This document shows positions 13,071 to 36,259 of a stretch of 64,000 bases of DNA, in pieces. Within the stretch, counting starts at the first letter, position 1; each line of letters opens with the position of its first letter. This DNA is from Prostheceraeus crozeri (Eukaryota > Platyhelminthes > Polycladida > Euryleptidae), in assembly GCA_907163375.1 (NCBI GenBank), contig CAJQUW010011310.1, positions 186,001 through 250,000 of the forward strand, given 5' to 3'. The position numbers and the translations under genes were made by a program. The notes below the pieces were generated by a model. The model was not told the origin of the DNA. It was given only the letters and a program-made list of their open reading frames with translations, and made no database searches.

Positions 13071-13359
13071 CTAAAAAAAAAATAATTGTATTAGATATTA
13101 TCACAGTAGGCGATGAATACAATAAATAACACGGAATAATTACCGAAATCAAAATATACATCATAGGAATCAGAAGATAAAGTGAAACTTGGCTTCCTGA
13201 TTTCCATTCATGTGATCACATCAGAATTCTCTAATGATGCCTGAGCGCGTTGTGAGCATTACATGTAATTGACGTTCATCACTTTCGAAAAAGAAGAATT
13301 CTGTATTATCAATACTACTTAAGAAACATAATATACAGCAATGCGTAAAATCATTGTCA

Positions 13360-13716
<357 letters not shown>

Positions 13717-13795
13717 CTAGCTATCACACGCAATAACGTAAAACAACAAGTCTTTAACTTGATAATTAGTATGATAAATTTAAAGAAGCGGACTA

Positions 13796-25650
<11,855 letters not shown>

Positions 25651-25785
25651 ATTACAGTACAGTGCATTTACAGTACGGTATACAGTACATAGTGATTCCA
25701 TCTGATGTGTGTAAAAGAGCATTACAGCACATTTACAGTACACTATACAGTACACAGTGATTCTATCTGAGGTGTGTAAAAGAGC
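25651..25785. repeat. ~70-bp tandem duplication
   Basis: Two adjacent units, 25651-25720 and 25721-25785, both begin ATTACAG and end GATGTGTGTAAAAGAGC or its variant GAGGTGTGTAAAAGAGC. Internally they share TTTACAGTAC and TATACAGTACA. They differ by a 5-base indel and several substitutions. Confidence 0.9.
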
Positions 25786-27330
25786 ATCGAATGAACGCAA
25801 TCAAAGTAGCATCAATGCAACAAAAAACAACCGAATGCAATTAACGATCACAATTTGCAACTTTTTCTAGAATTCAAACCCATAAACAACTAACAATAAA
25901 TTACTTTTCTTCACATGTTTAAGGCCTTCCTGTTAATTAAATAGAACAATTCAATACTGACATTAAAGCAGACTGCCATTGAATTTTTATATATAGGTCT
26001 CTATGTGAAATACACTTGTGACAGAAAGCGATGCAATGTGGTCGGTCGCACAGTGACACTTTCATCAATCAAGTCACTTTGCTTGAGTAGCTGCATTGTT
26101 CGGACGTACTTTTATTTCAGGGTTCAACACGGCTCAGAGGTTGCATTAACTAGCGATACAATCACCCTTCCAGTCTTGCAATTTCACGCTGGTGCACGTT
26201 TGAGATTACATAATCAGAAACGTGCATAGTTTTGTCTTTTTGTTGCTCTGTATTGTGATATCAGGCATGATGCTATTTATATCGGAAGCACACAGGTGAT
26301 TTTATTGTTATCACAAATCGGCAAGACACATGTGCATGAGCAGTTGAGCTTGAAATTGTTGCACACCTCCCAATGCAGTGTCACCCCAATTGCCAAATCG
26401 TTCCACTCTACGATTAAAAGTGTTGTTTTCATTCTAATAAATGTTATCAATATAAACATAGTAAACAAAGAAAAACATTCGGCTTTTGTTGGGGAAGAGG
26501 ACTTGTCGTTGCTTCTATTCAATCGGGATGAGCATATAGGTTATTCGTGGTGTGATCAAAAAGAATGTCACGGACTAACCTGCTTTCATGTAACCTGTGA
26601 AAACGGATACTAATTCAGATGTAAATTGTAGTCTTTAGGCATAAAGAATATGGTTACAGACATTGTTAGTTATCGAGGTTTAGGTCGTCTATTTTTCTAA
26701 GTTGTTCTTTATAGATTGATTTTTATCTGCTCTGCATTTTACAAGCATCTTCTACAAGAATATTGTATGACGTTCTCTGTTAACTGTCAGTAGCTTCTGT
26801 GTCATGAGATCAAACTATAAAATCTATTCACACTCACTAATAAAACGGGTGCCGCGTTCATTTGACTAATCAAATTTCACGAGAGTATTCATCTCAACGA
26901 AAGTATTCATTGTTACAGGTAATCCGCAAGGTTAGTCCGAGAAATTTTGGATCACACCACGTAAATGCGGGAATCTTTGGAATCAGGATTTTCAGAGGTT
27001 GTGTAATCCTGATCGGGTACACAAATCATTGTCTCTAAAATGTGTACCGATTTCCGGTGGGGGATCAGACGAGGTAAATATAGCAACTGGCAACATGTCA
27101 TCTAAATTTGCAGGAATGAGATTTCTCCCTTCCTTATATCCGTGAATATTTTGGCCGGAAAGCTGAAGCAAAAACGCAATTTAGACGATGACCTTGCTGC
27201 GGTCTCAACCCCCCTCACCTTGCTTTTGGGTACTGTATACTGAATGTGCCACTAGCCAAGATATTTCCCATGATAGGCTGCACGTGAATAGAATAGAAGT
27301 CCTGTACTACAATTCTGTTAACTGTTCCCA
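25786..27330 (-). other. Groucho/TLE intron between the tandem duplication and the CpG-rich block
   Basis: Continuation of the 15.4-kb intron. Short frames at 26005-26229 and 26296-26613 have no recognisable domain or splice support. Nothing else is identifiable. Confidence 0.55.
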
Positions 27331-27860
27331 GAGGCTCATAATGCTGAGGTGACAGACGACCCCATTTGTTGACTCGGCAGCGATGGCATGTCTTCCCCGT
27401 CGCAGCAGAGGCTCTCTATGATTAACAAATTGGTTTTGAAGTGGGACGGAGGCTCACTACAAACTAACAAATTCATACCGCGCAGGCAATGATGCGGAGC
27501 CGGCAAACACAATCGATGAATCATATCAACGTGCCGACGTCGGGTCTCTGGCTATTAGAGGCTCTTTACGCATTATTTTCAAATGCTGTCTAATGCAGAA
27601 ACGAAGACGTGAGGCTCTTCACGCAATCAAATTTATATCACGGATATCCCACACGTGCAAAGCAGCAGCCAGACGCGCACGCACGCGATCTTAATAAAAA
27701 AAACAACGCTCTACTATGACGAAGCTACCAATCGGTTGCTGAGGCTCACAACGACTAAATAAAACCCCCTGCTTCCCCCCTCCCCTTCCATGCGTGCAGA
27801 CGGCAATGCGCACGGAGTTCATTCTCCAGCGTCCGACAATGCAAGGGGTGGAAGGAGGGA
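27331..27860. promoter_or_regulatory. CpG-rich intronic block with six GAGGCTC words (candidate regulatory region)
   Basis: This block is clearly richer in G+C and CpG than its flanks and contains no credible ORF. GAGGCTC occurs on the plus strand at 27331, 27408, 27449, 27558, 27611 and 27741, several times followed within a few bases by ACG. A CCAATCGGTTGC box lies at 27729-27740. A second CpG-rich block at 59.8-60.4 kb carries related words. Promoter or enhancer function is inference; a decayed repeat cluster is the main alternative. Confidence 0.35.
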
Positions 27861-28092
27861 GAATTGATTAATGACTAAAAAGGAAATCGACGACCCGCTG
27901 TCAAATATGAGAATGAAAGGAGATAAAGACAAGGGTTAAGAGATGCACGAGGTGAATGAAGTAGAGGACAGATTAGGAGACTGAGAAGAGAATAGTAGGG
28001 AAAACTTGTGAAGAATGACGTAAGAAAGAATGCCGCTGGAATGCTGAGAGCTGAAGATATTAATAGCAAGCACGCAAAGTCAAAAGAAACGC

Positions 28093-29315
28093 TTAACCCT
28101 CCAGGCGGTGGGCCCTTCAGCCACCTTCCAGGCGGTGGGGGGGGCATATTTATGCCCCCCCCCATGTGCGAATTTTATGAAATCATTTGCATTACTTAAT
28201 TTGACTGTCTTCATGCTATAAATAGCATTTCAAAATTTGAAAATGCGTTTTTTTTCAGAAAAATGTATTTTTTATGTTTTTAGCGAAATTTTATCATCAG
28301 ATTATCGCAAAAATTGACTCAAACATGTTTCAAGTTCTTTGAATACAATGGTGGTGTTCGCATTGCTTTAAAATTTGAATATATGCAAAAATAGCATTTT
28401 AAATTTTGAAAATTTATATGTTAGTTTATATTCAAAAATAAAATAATATTAGTTTTTTTTTTTTTTAGATCAACAGAGAGGACTCTAAAAATAGTCATAG
28501 AAGCATATTGATTCCAACAAATGTTTTTTTTTGTTGAAAATAACTCAAGTGTGATCAATTTGGTTAGAGCTGATTATGAAGAATCTGTTACCGAATCCAA
28601 TGCAGTCCAAATTAGTCAAGCAATAGCGCCTTCGGCGTTTTGTAAGTGATGAAAGATGCAGGTGGGAAGGGGATTGAACGTGAAACGCAGACATATTGCC
28701 ACTACTGCCAAGGCAGACAAGATACCTGTAGACTATTCGTCAACTGATAAGTAGTTGAAAAGGGAAATTCTGAAATTTTGAAACAGTATTCCAAATATTT
28801 AGTTCAAATAGTACATGTAATAACCTAACATTGTCGAAAAATACAAGCAATAATACATTTGAATATATTTACAATACATAACAGTAATAAAACAGTATTA
28901 AACACTAAAATTACTCTAAAAAGTACTTACAATATCATTTGTACGCAGTATTCAGCTTGATTTTCATATTAGAATTGTAAACCGGTGATTGAATAAAATT
29001 TATTTACCGTCAAATAGTAATTCTATACGTAATTGAGTGAATCCAAGGCAATAGCAATTCAATCATAGACAAAAATTTCTGAAGAAATTCACTGATTTGA
29101 TAAAATTATCGAAAGTACTTTTACACATAAATGGTCATTGAAAGGTCGTTCCAGTGATCCATTTTTTAATAATTTTACCAAAAATTGGGTCAAAAATACG
29201 CAAAAAATAAGCTACTGAAAATTTCAGAATCATACGTTTCATATTTCATGAATTAGATCGAAAAATACAAAGGGGGGGGCATAAATATGCCCCCCCCCAC
29301 CGCCTGGAAGGTTAA
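28093..29315. mobile_element. TTAA-flanked MITE (piggyBac-type target), 1.2 kb
   Basis: Both ends abut TTAA (28093-28096 and 29312-29315). The left end reads CCCTCCAGGCGGTGG and, after a partial duplication, CCTTCCAGGCGGTGGGGGGG then CATATTTATG and nine C. The right end is the inverse: G8, CATAAATATG, C9, then CACCGCCTGGAAGG. The interior is AT-rich and has no transposase ORF. The ends thus form terminal inverted repeats, each with a nested G8/C9 palindrome. TTAA target sites and C-rich termini fit a non-autonomous piggyBac-type element. The terminal sequence differs from the piggyBac relic at 5150-6480. Confidence 0.8.
28097..28163. repeat. Partially duplicated left terminal repeat with G8/C9 palindrome
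   Basis: The left end contains two tandem copies of the terminal motif (CCCTCCAGGCGGTGG at 28097, then CCTTCCAGGCGGTGG at 28124) separated by GCCCTTCAGCCA. The second copy runs into the palindrome of eight G, CATATTTATG and nine C (28137-28163). The right end has only one copy. Confidence 0.85.
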
Positions 29316-30036
29316 CAATCATATGTTAAGTGCCTCAGTAAATGCGTTTAATCAAACATCTGTAAGGTCATCACTGAAAGTCATCAAATAACAGTTTTCA
29401 TCAATGCGGTCAGGGAGGAAATAGGGAATGGTACTGTTGTTGAACTTGAATTGAACTGGTAATTAACTCGCACTGAAATATCCACTTCAGGAGTTTGCAG
29501 TCATTATGGACCACGAATCCCAAGAACCAAAGTATTCAGCTGCATATGCACTTCTGATGTCCTTATATGATGTACTTTTCACGCATTTTTGTTAAATCGT
29601 GCTACTTAGAAACTTGATAAGAAAAATTAAGTTTAAGTTATAAACTGCGACATACCTTTTTCAATCTACAGTTTGACGTAGTCGAATGACAAGCTGATAT
29701 ACTGTCTCGCTACAAAATGAATGCTGGTAGCATTCTGTCAATAATCATAGGAAAACATTCTGTCGACATCACTTGGAGATGACTCCTGCCTTCAGATCGC
29801 ATTCCTTTTGTGCCGTCAGCGTGGCCTAGTAAAGAAGGTGCGAGCTTGTCTCTAACGCGGACTTCTGTTCAATTAGTGGATCAGGCGAGTGCAGTCGGGG
29901 AATCAAAGGTGTTGGTGTCCCTTATCGACTTTATAGTTGTCATTCCATCTAGATATTCAAATTCAGTCTTGTGGAAGGAGATGAAATTAGTGAAAAGTTA
30001 ATGCATTGTGCTATGTAAATAATGCCGACAGATTAT

Positions 30037-30625
30037 TACTGTACTGGCGAAAAAACCGGGCGTCGGCCGGCGACTGTTGCGAAGAATAAATAATTAATAG
30101 AAACCGACCGTCGGGGTAACTTGGAAAAATAAATAATGACGATTTCTTTTTAAAAAAATCCAATTTGTCAAACAAATGCTAATTCTTGCAAAGACATTTC
30201 AACAATCTCAAAACAATAAATACACTATGATGAAACATCAAATGTACCACAACGGGTGCGAAACTTGTCTAGTAGGTACTGTAATGTACTAATAATTATT
30301 TATTCACTTTTGGGAGCATCAGTACACATGCTATCCTTATTGCCTCTCGTCAGTTCTTCCTGATTTGGAATGTTCAATGAAACCGACACGTTTCAGATTG
30401 AAATTCGCGCTCAATAGCACCTCTAAAGTAGTAATAGTCTTAAGTGAAAGAATAGTCTAAAGAAAAGCTGAAGGTTATTCATAGGGCACTTATAGTAGGT
30501 GTTGATAGAAATAAGTGAAGAAAAATTGACCGATTTTTTACGACATCAAGCACTATCATTCAAAAATAATATATAAATCGGTGCCTCGAAAAAATACATA
30601 AGACAGGTTTTTCGCCAGAACAGTA
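30037..30625. mobile_element. TA-flanked MITE (mariner-type), 0.59 kb
   Basis: Left end TA-CTGTACTGGCGAAAAAACC at 30037; the right end, reverse-complemented, reads TA-CTGTTCTGGCGAAAAACC, ending at 30625. The roughly 19-bp inverted repeats differ at one base and one A-run length. TA on both sides fits a Tc1/mariner-type duplication. No ORF inside. The family is inferred only from the TA and the structure. Confidence 0.6.
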
Positions 30626-30988
30626 ATGAGGCATCATGTAAATCAATTATTTTCAAGTCAAGTGACTTTTAAAAACACGTAAATGAATAAAGTCATTTAC
30701 AACACATTTCATGCATGTTTTGAAAATTACATGCGCTGTCATATCCATATCAACATAGCCACGAAAATGATAAAGTCATCAAAAATACATTTCATGAGCT
30801 TTGAATCTTCAGTACTGAGTTCCTCGTTAAGTGGTTAACTTAGCGATGTTGATTGCAGTAAAAATGTTGAAAATAAAAAGAAGTGTTACAACTGCAATTA
30901 ATAGTGCTGACTTAACGAACGATTTCTACACTTCTTCATTCAGTATGTCTAAGACAAGAAGTTTTTTAAAAAAGTTGTCGATACTTAC

Positions 30989-31050
30989 GGTTTGCCACCT
31001 GGAGCTGCCATGTTGGCGAGAGGATTTCGCATCACCGGATCGAAACCAAC
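30989..31050 (-). CDS. gro/TLE: Groucho/TLE linker exon before WD40 domain
   Basis: A 62-nt exon, too short for standard ORF listing. On the minus strand, acceptor CTTTCAG (31051-31057) opens VGFDPVMRNPLANMAAPGGK plus the first two bases (CC) of a Pro codon, then donor GTAAGT at 30988. It matches the TLE segment 'VGFDPHPHMR...IPGGKPAYSF', and the split Pro codon is completed by the T that starts exon 15599-15314. Phase enters 0 and exits 2. This is the C-terminal end of the SP region. Confidence 0.95.
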
Positions 31051-31585
31051 CTGAAAGCAATTATCAAATTCAAAATTGTAATTAATTACAGTGATGAAGT
31101 CGGTCAACATTGAAAAAAAACAAAAATTGAGAGACAGTCAAGTGGGAGTATAAATAATGTGAATTTCTGAGTCAGGGACCCCAATTACCCTAAGTGTCAC
31201 AAAAATTCGGAAAATCATAAGAAATGACTCGAATTATAAATCTGAAATATTTTTATTGGAATAATTCAACGGAAAAATTTGGGAAATTGGGAACCCGGCT
31301 CTGAGCCAGCTTCCAACCGGTTCAATCACTAGAAATTGGATTGCTTTTGACTTAGATGCCATGGGATAATAACAGTTCAGTTATAACACCAGACGTTAAC
31401 ATTTTTCGGGCTTCTATCTCGAAAATTTCGCTTCTTTAAAATAGGTAAAATGGAAAAACTCAAGGAATCCCTACAGCTGTAATTGTTATTGTTCCAGTCC
31501 TGCAATCTCTTTATTGCTGAGTCGTTCAGAAAGACATGTCATTAAATAAACATAACTTACAAAACATGCGGCATTTACAGCTTAC

Positions 31586-31773
31586 CGGAAGCGGTCCCCG
31601 ATATGGATGCATAGCTGCAGCAACAGCAGCGGCATGGGCGTTATGAGCGGCTGCCAAGCTGATAGGAGGATGTCCGGCAGCGGCAGCTGCCGCCATGTGA
31701 GCAGCACCTTGTGGACCTCCAGCTCCGTGCGGACCGTAACCGGGTGGGCCTCCTCCTGCACCAGGGGATAAGT
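31586..31773 (-). CDS. gro/TLE: Groucho/TLE Ala/Gly/Pro-rich exon of the SP region
   Basis: 188 nt: two bases completing an Asp codon (G|AC), then 62 codons and donor CCG|GTAAGC at 31585. The peptide is low-complexity: LSPGAGGGPPGYGPHGAGG, then AAHMAAAAAAGHPPISLAAA, HNAHAAAVAAAMHPYRGPLP. TLE proteins have an equivalent Ala-run/Pro segment before the VGFDP motif ('...SPGAAYAGLHN...SAAAAAAAAAYGRSP'), so position and composition agree, but residue-level conservation is weak. Acceptor ...TTCTTACCAG at 31774. The 535-bp intron to the next exon holds nothing notable. Confidence 0.9.
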
Positions 31774-34700
31774 CTGGTAAGAAGACAAAAATATGCATCG
31801 ACAGAGGGTACTGAAGGGTTCTATTGGAGCGACAATTTTTAAAAATCTAGGATAAAATAAATGATTGGCCGGAAAAGAGGCCTCCTTAATCTGCTTCTTG
31901 TCACATTACTGTTTATTATATGATGTTGAGTAAAATTATAGGATGCTTGACAATGCAAAATCTTGTCTTTTAGGGAAGAACAATTTTCGTTGTCAAAAAA
32001 TATTGAGATGAAACTGTATGTCACTCTCAAAAATGTCAAGTTGTGGTTAGATCAGAAATTCATGTGTATGGTCCTGCCCTCTTTTACATCACTACTTTGG
32101 TTGCATGTCACTTATCGCAATTAGGATAAATTCGAAAAAATCTTATATTTCTATCCCTCCCAGTCATTACAATTTTATCAGCTGTTTGTTGAGGAATATT
32201 TTTATCCTAGCCATTTTTATTTAAGTGCTACTTCGTCTCTATGATGCCATTTTTTGAGTTGATTTTTCAATTGTTTTTTAATTTGACCTCAACATCAAAT
32301 TTTACTGTTTAACGCGAACACGCTTCTCTTTTGCTTCATGCATCTTCTAGTTGTCATTGGCATTATATTGTGAACTAGCACATTCGTATGAAAGCTAAAG
32401 TGCGCTTCACGTGAATTCTTAAAGAAGACGCCTTCATTCCAAATACATTATCGAGAATACTATCTGTCCTCGGAAACTGAAATTCACATTAAGACACCCG
32501 TATATAAAAAAATTGAGAATATTTTCGGTCGATTCACTTGAACTTCAGTAGATTTCCGAGAATCTACCGGTTGATGGCATCCCTACACTTAGCTACACAC
32601 ATTATAGGAAAATTTCCAAGTGAAGTGAAATTGTGGATGCACAAAACTATGCAGCTAATGGAAGTCAAAATCAGCATACAATTTTTATTACTTCGCATTA
32701 AAATTACTATGATACTAAACAGTAGTTAACTGTTATTTAAAAACTCCAATACAACCTGTAAAAGTGATAAAATCATATAACTTACTTCTGTGGAACTCTA
32801 ACAATAATAGAGAATATGGAATCCATCTTGTCACATATCACACTGTAGAATATTTGAAATGAGTTGGCATAATGAAACACATTTTGATTAAAAGCCATCG
32901 TCTTTCCCATTGAATTTCAGTTCTTTCACAAAATTCTGAGAAAAATCAAAACTTGTCGCCTAATCGCTTAGTCAACTACGACATTACCTACGATGGCAAT
33001 AACCAGATTTATGCTTGCACCAGTAAACAGACTTTTAAATGGATCAGAAAAACAAGCAAACTTAGAAGTTAGAAAACAGCATCAATGGAATAATGGATAA
33101 ATGCGATCCAAAGTTGAGGTATCAAATTTCAAGGCCACCGTGCAAGCATTCAGGCCAAGAGGAAGGTCAGGGGCCTTTGTGTGTAACCACAAAGGCTCAA
33201 AAATGTTTTTTTTGAATTAAGACAAAAAATGTAAATGAAAATTTTCTAATTAAGTAGCGTCTTCAGTTCGAATAGCTATGGAAAAAACAGGAAGATAACA
33301 TAATCATACATACTGAAGCATACGACAGCAGCTAACATTTTTCAAAACTACAGGAATTCGAAATCACTTCTCAGGATGCAAAATACAAATGAAGACAAAG
33401 AGCGGTATAACACTTAGTAGTTATGATTGATATGCACCTCCACATTAATACTGCATTTTGGGACAAATTATGAGAGCAATCAAAATGCTTCTAAAAATTC
33501 AACAATTTGCGATGTCTGGGAAAGTCGCACCCAGTGGTCAGGCCAGAGATTTTTCCATTTTATTCGGCGCTGCACTAGATTTTCGCAGCCCTACCAATGA
33601 CAACGAATTACAGCATAATACTTCATGATCATTCAGAGTGAGTGCCGCGCTCTGTCAAAATTTGACAAAGAACGCCTAATACCTTTCACGGGACACTAAT
33701 AGTCCTATATGTTTTATGCAATTTCCGCAAATTTTGTACAACGCAGCAATTCAAACGGCATTTAAGTGTTTGCTTGAAACAGACCAGATTTTCCGAAAGC
33801 AACTACGTTTCGTCATTGATGACTCTCAGAGAAGATTTTTCGCAAATATCTCATTGCCATGCATGAACTCGCAATCCACCATTGTTTCCTAGGAGCCATC
33901 TTGTTAATCTGGCATTTTGTTGCCGAATCCGTCTGGTACATGCATGCAGATGTAGCAAATACAACCAAAAGTAACTAACCGTTACTGATCCACTCCAACT
34001 GACAACAGGTGTCGACAAGGTCACAACAAAAGGAATAAAACCAATTCAGCAATAATCAGAAGGTAAAAGTTCTCATCAAAAGAAGAAAACAAATAATAAC
34101 TACAAACCGAAAGAGAAATAACGGATGATATAGAAAGAGGTATAACTTAATATTAAAAGGTAACTTGTGAAGATTCAGCATTCCTGTCCGTGAAAAAACC
34201 TTGAAATGCATCTGAAAATAACATTCTTTTTTCCGTTGACGCTTCATCCCACAGTTATTCCTGCTTGGTTTTCCATTATTACGGTTGCAGTGGGATGTAG
34301 ACAGAAAATGTTGATTGCATTATTTTGCATCTGACAAAGTCTTGGACCGAAAGTCTGTGTGTCAATAAATCTGATTCAAGCTTAATAAAATGTGTTTTTC
34401 CTGCAATATTATCAACTCCCGCTCGATAGCTCCACATCTAATTGCTGGCTTTCCTCTTCTTTGTGTGTTCCTCTTTCTCTTTCCTCTCAATGTTCTAATG
34501 CATCGAATTTATTTATTTTTATTGACAAGTTATTCTCCTTTCTTGCTGTAACTGTTTTTCAACTTTGATGGTCACCTGTCGGCTTACTTCCTCTTTCTCC
34601 TTTTGTACTATCAAACAAGCCTTGAAATGTTGCTTGGTCAGCGACATTTCACGAAGACACTGTCATTGGTAGCGTGTGGCTTAATTGCTTGTTGGCAGTT

Positions 34701-36259
34701 AGGTCCAATTAGACGAGTCAACGCTCGCACACCAAGTTCACCCAAATGAGATGTCCACTTAGTGCGCCAGAGCTTCTATGAAGCAAGATCAAATATGCAC
34801 TGATTAGAACGGAAAATCGGTGTATACTGCATTGTTGATGGATTCAGGCTGTCTACCGAATAGAAAGTCAAAAAATGAGAAAAAATGACGAATTTTTCAA
34901 GAAAAAATGAATTTTGGGGGCGGAAAAATGAAAGAAATGATAAAGTATTCACTAAGAATCGAACAATATAGCGTATCACTTTCATCATTGCAATAGTATA
35001 ATGTAATTTTTAATTGACTCCTGTAGCATTTCCATCCAAACAACATGTCCGACAGTCATCATTCAAAAGATTATACGCTACAAATCTTAAGGTTAAAAAA
35101 ATCGTACATATCAAAATCGTGTACCCGTATGTAAAGATTTAATAAATACAATGAATGCATCATTAATTATCCATCACTGTATACCGTCTTTAGATATCGA
35201 TGTCTCACTTAGCATTGCCTACGTAAGTTGTATACGCTCAACATCCAGTCAAAATAAAAACATTGGTGATAGAATAACAAAACCAATCAATTCATGAATA
35301 ATTGCAAAAATAGTTCATGGCTTCACATCTTCTTTCGATTTTTAACATTGTTCATAAGTTTCTCGAATGCACACTTTCGCTTCGATCCAATCTCTGCTCT
35401 TTTTATGGATTGTTTTGTATTTAAAGTCACACTAATTTAACGATGACAACAAACAAAGTCACACTTGTTGAACGATGATAACAAAGTCACACGAATAAAG
35501 CAAAATTGTCCTCTCATTTCTTGTTTTATGTGTTGCATACACGGACTTGGTTGCATAGAACATAGGTCCGAAGTCAATGTTTGGCTAATTCAAGTGGAAT
35601 CATCCGAGCAGCATTTATAACAAAAACAAAATACTGACCTCAGGTATTTTTTAACTAACTGAAATGACAAGAGGGAAAATCATCGAAGGGAAATACAATG
35701 AAATATGTCTACACTCTACATTTATTGTTAATTGCTACAAGATGTTTCCTGTGGTTCGTTGATTTATCAAAATCACCCATAAGATAATGAATAGCCCAAA
35801 AAACAGTGTTGCGGAAGTTTAATGATTCTCCATCAAGTTATACGACATCTGGAGTTCAGTGCATTAGTCAACAAAATCATAAAATCCAAAAAGTGGAGAG
35901 CTGATATCTCTAAGGATAAATTTTGAACTAGGCTAGTAGTCGGCAATTTACGAAAATCTATTTGAGAATGCGTGATTTCGAAGAAAAAATGAAAAAAATG
36001 ACAGCAGCAGCAAAAAATGAAATAAAATGATATGTTACCAAAAAAAAATGACGCACTAGACAGCCTGTGGATTATTCGGTTGCACATCTGGGCGCCGATC
36101 TAGATCAATGTTGTTAGATCTAAATAACAACAAGAGACAAATTATAGAAACATGCAATAGTTATAAATTTCCTTCTATTGTAGTTTATTTTATTAAAGCA
36201 ATAATAGCCCGGTATCTAACCATTGTCAGTCACAGTAAGCCGCCATTCCCTACGTACTG
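31774..36259 (-). other. Groucho/TLE intron, 3' portion
   Basis: Part of the 10.7-kb intron 31774-42470. AT-rich with no coding sequence recognised. A small hairpin (GCCTTTGTG...CACAAAGGC, near 33173-33200) and a short tandem repeat at 35423-35495 are the only structures I note. Confidence 0.6.
35423..35495. repeat. Short tandem repeat (~30-bp unit, 2.4 copies)
   Basis: AAAGTCACAC starts at 35423, 35455 and 35483; the first two are followed by a variable TTTAACGATGACAAC or TTGAACGATGATAAC. Units are 32 and 28 bases. Confidence 0.8.
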
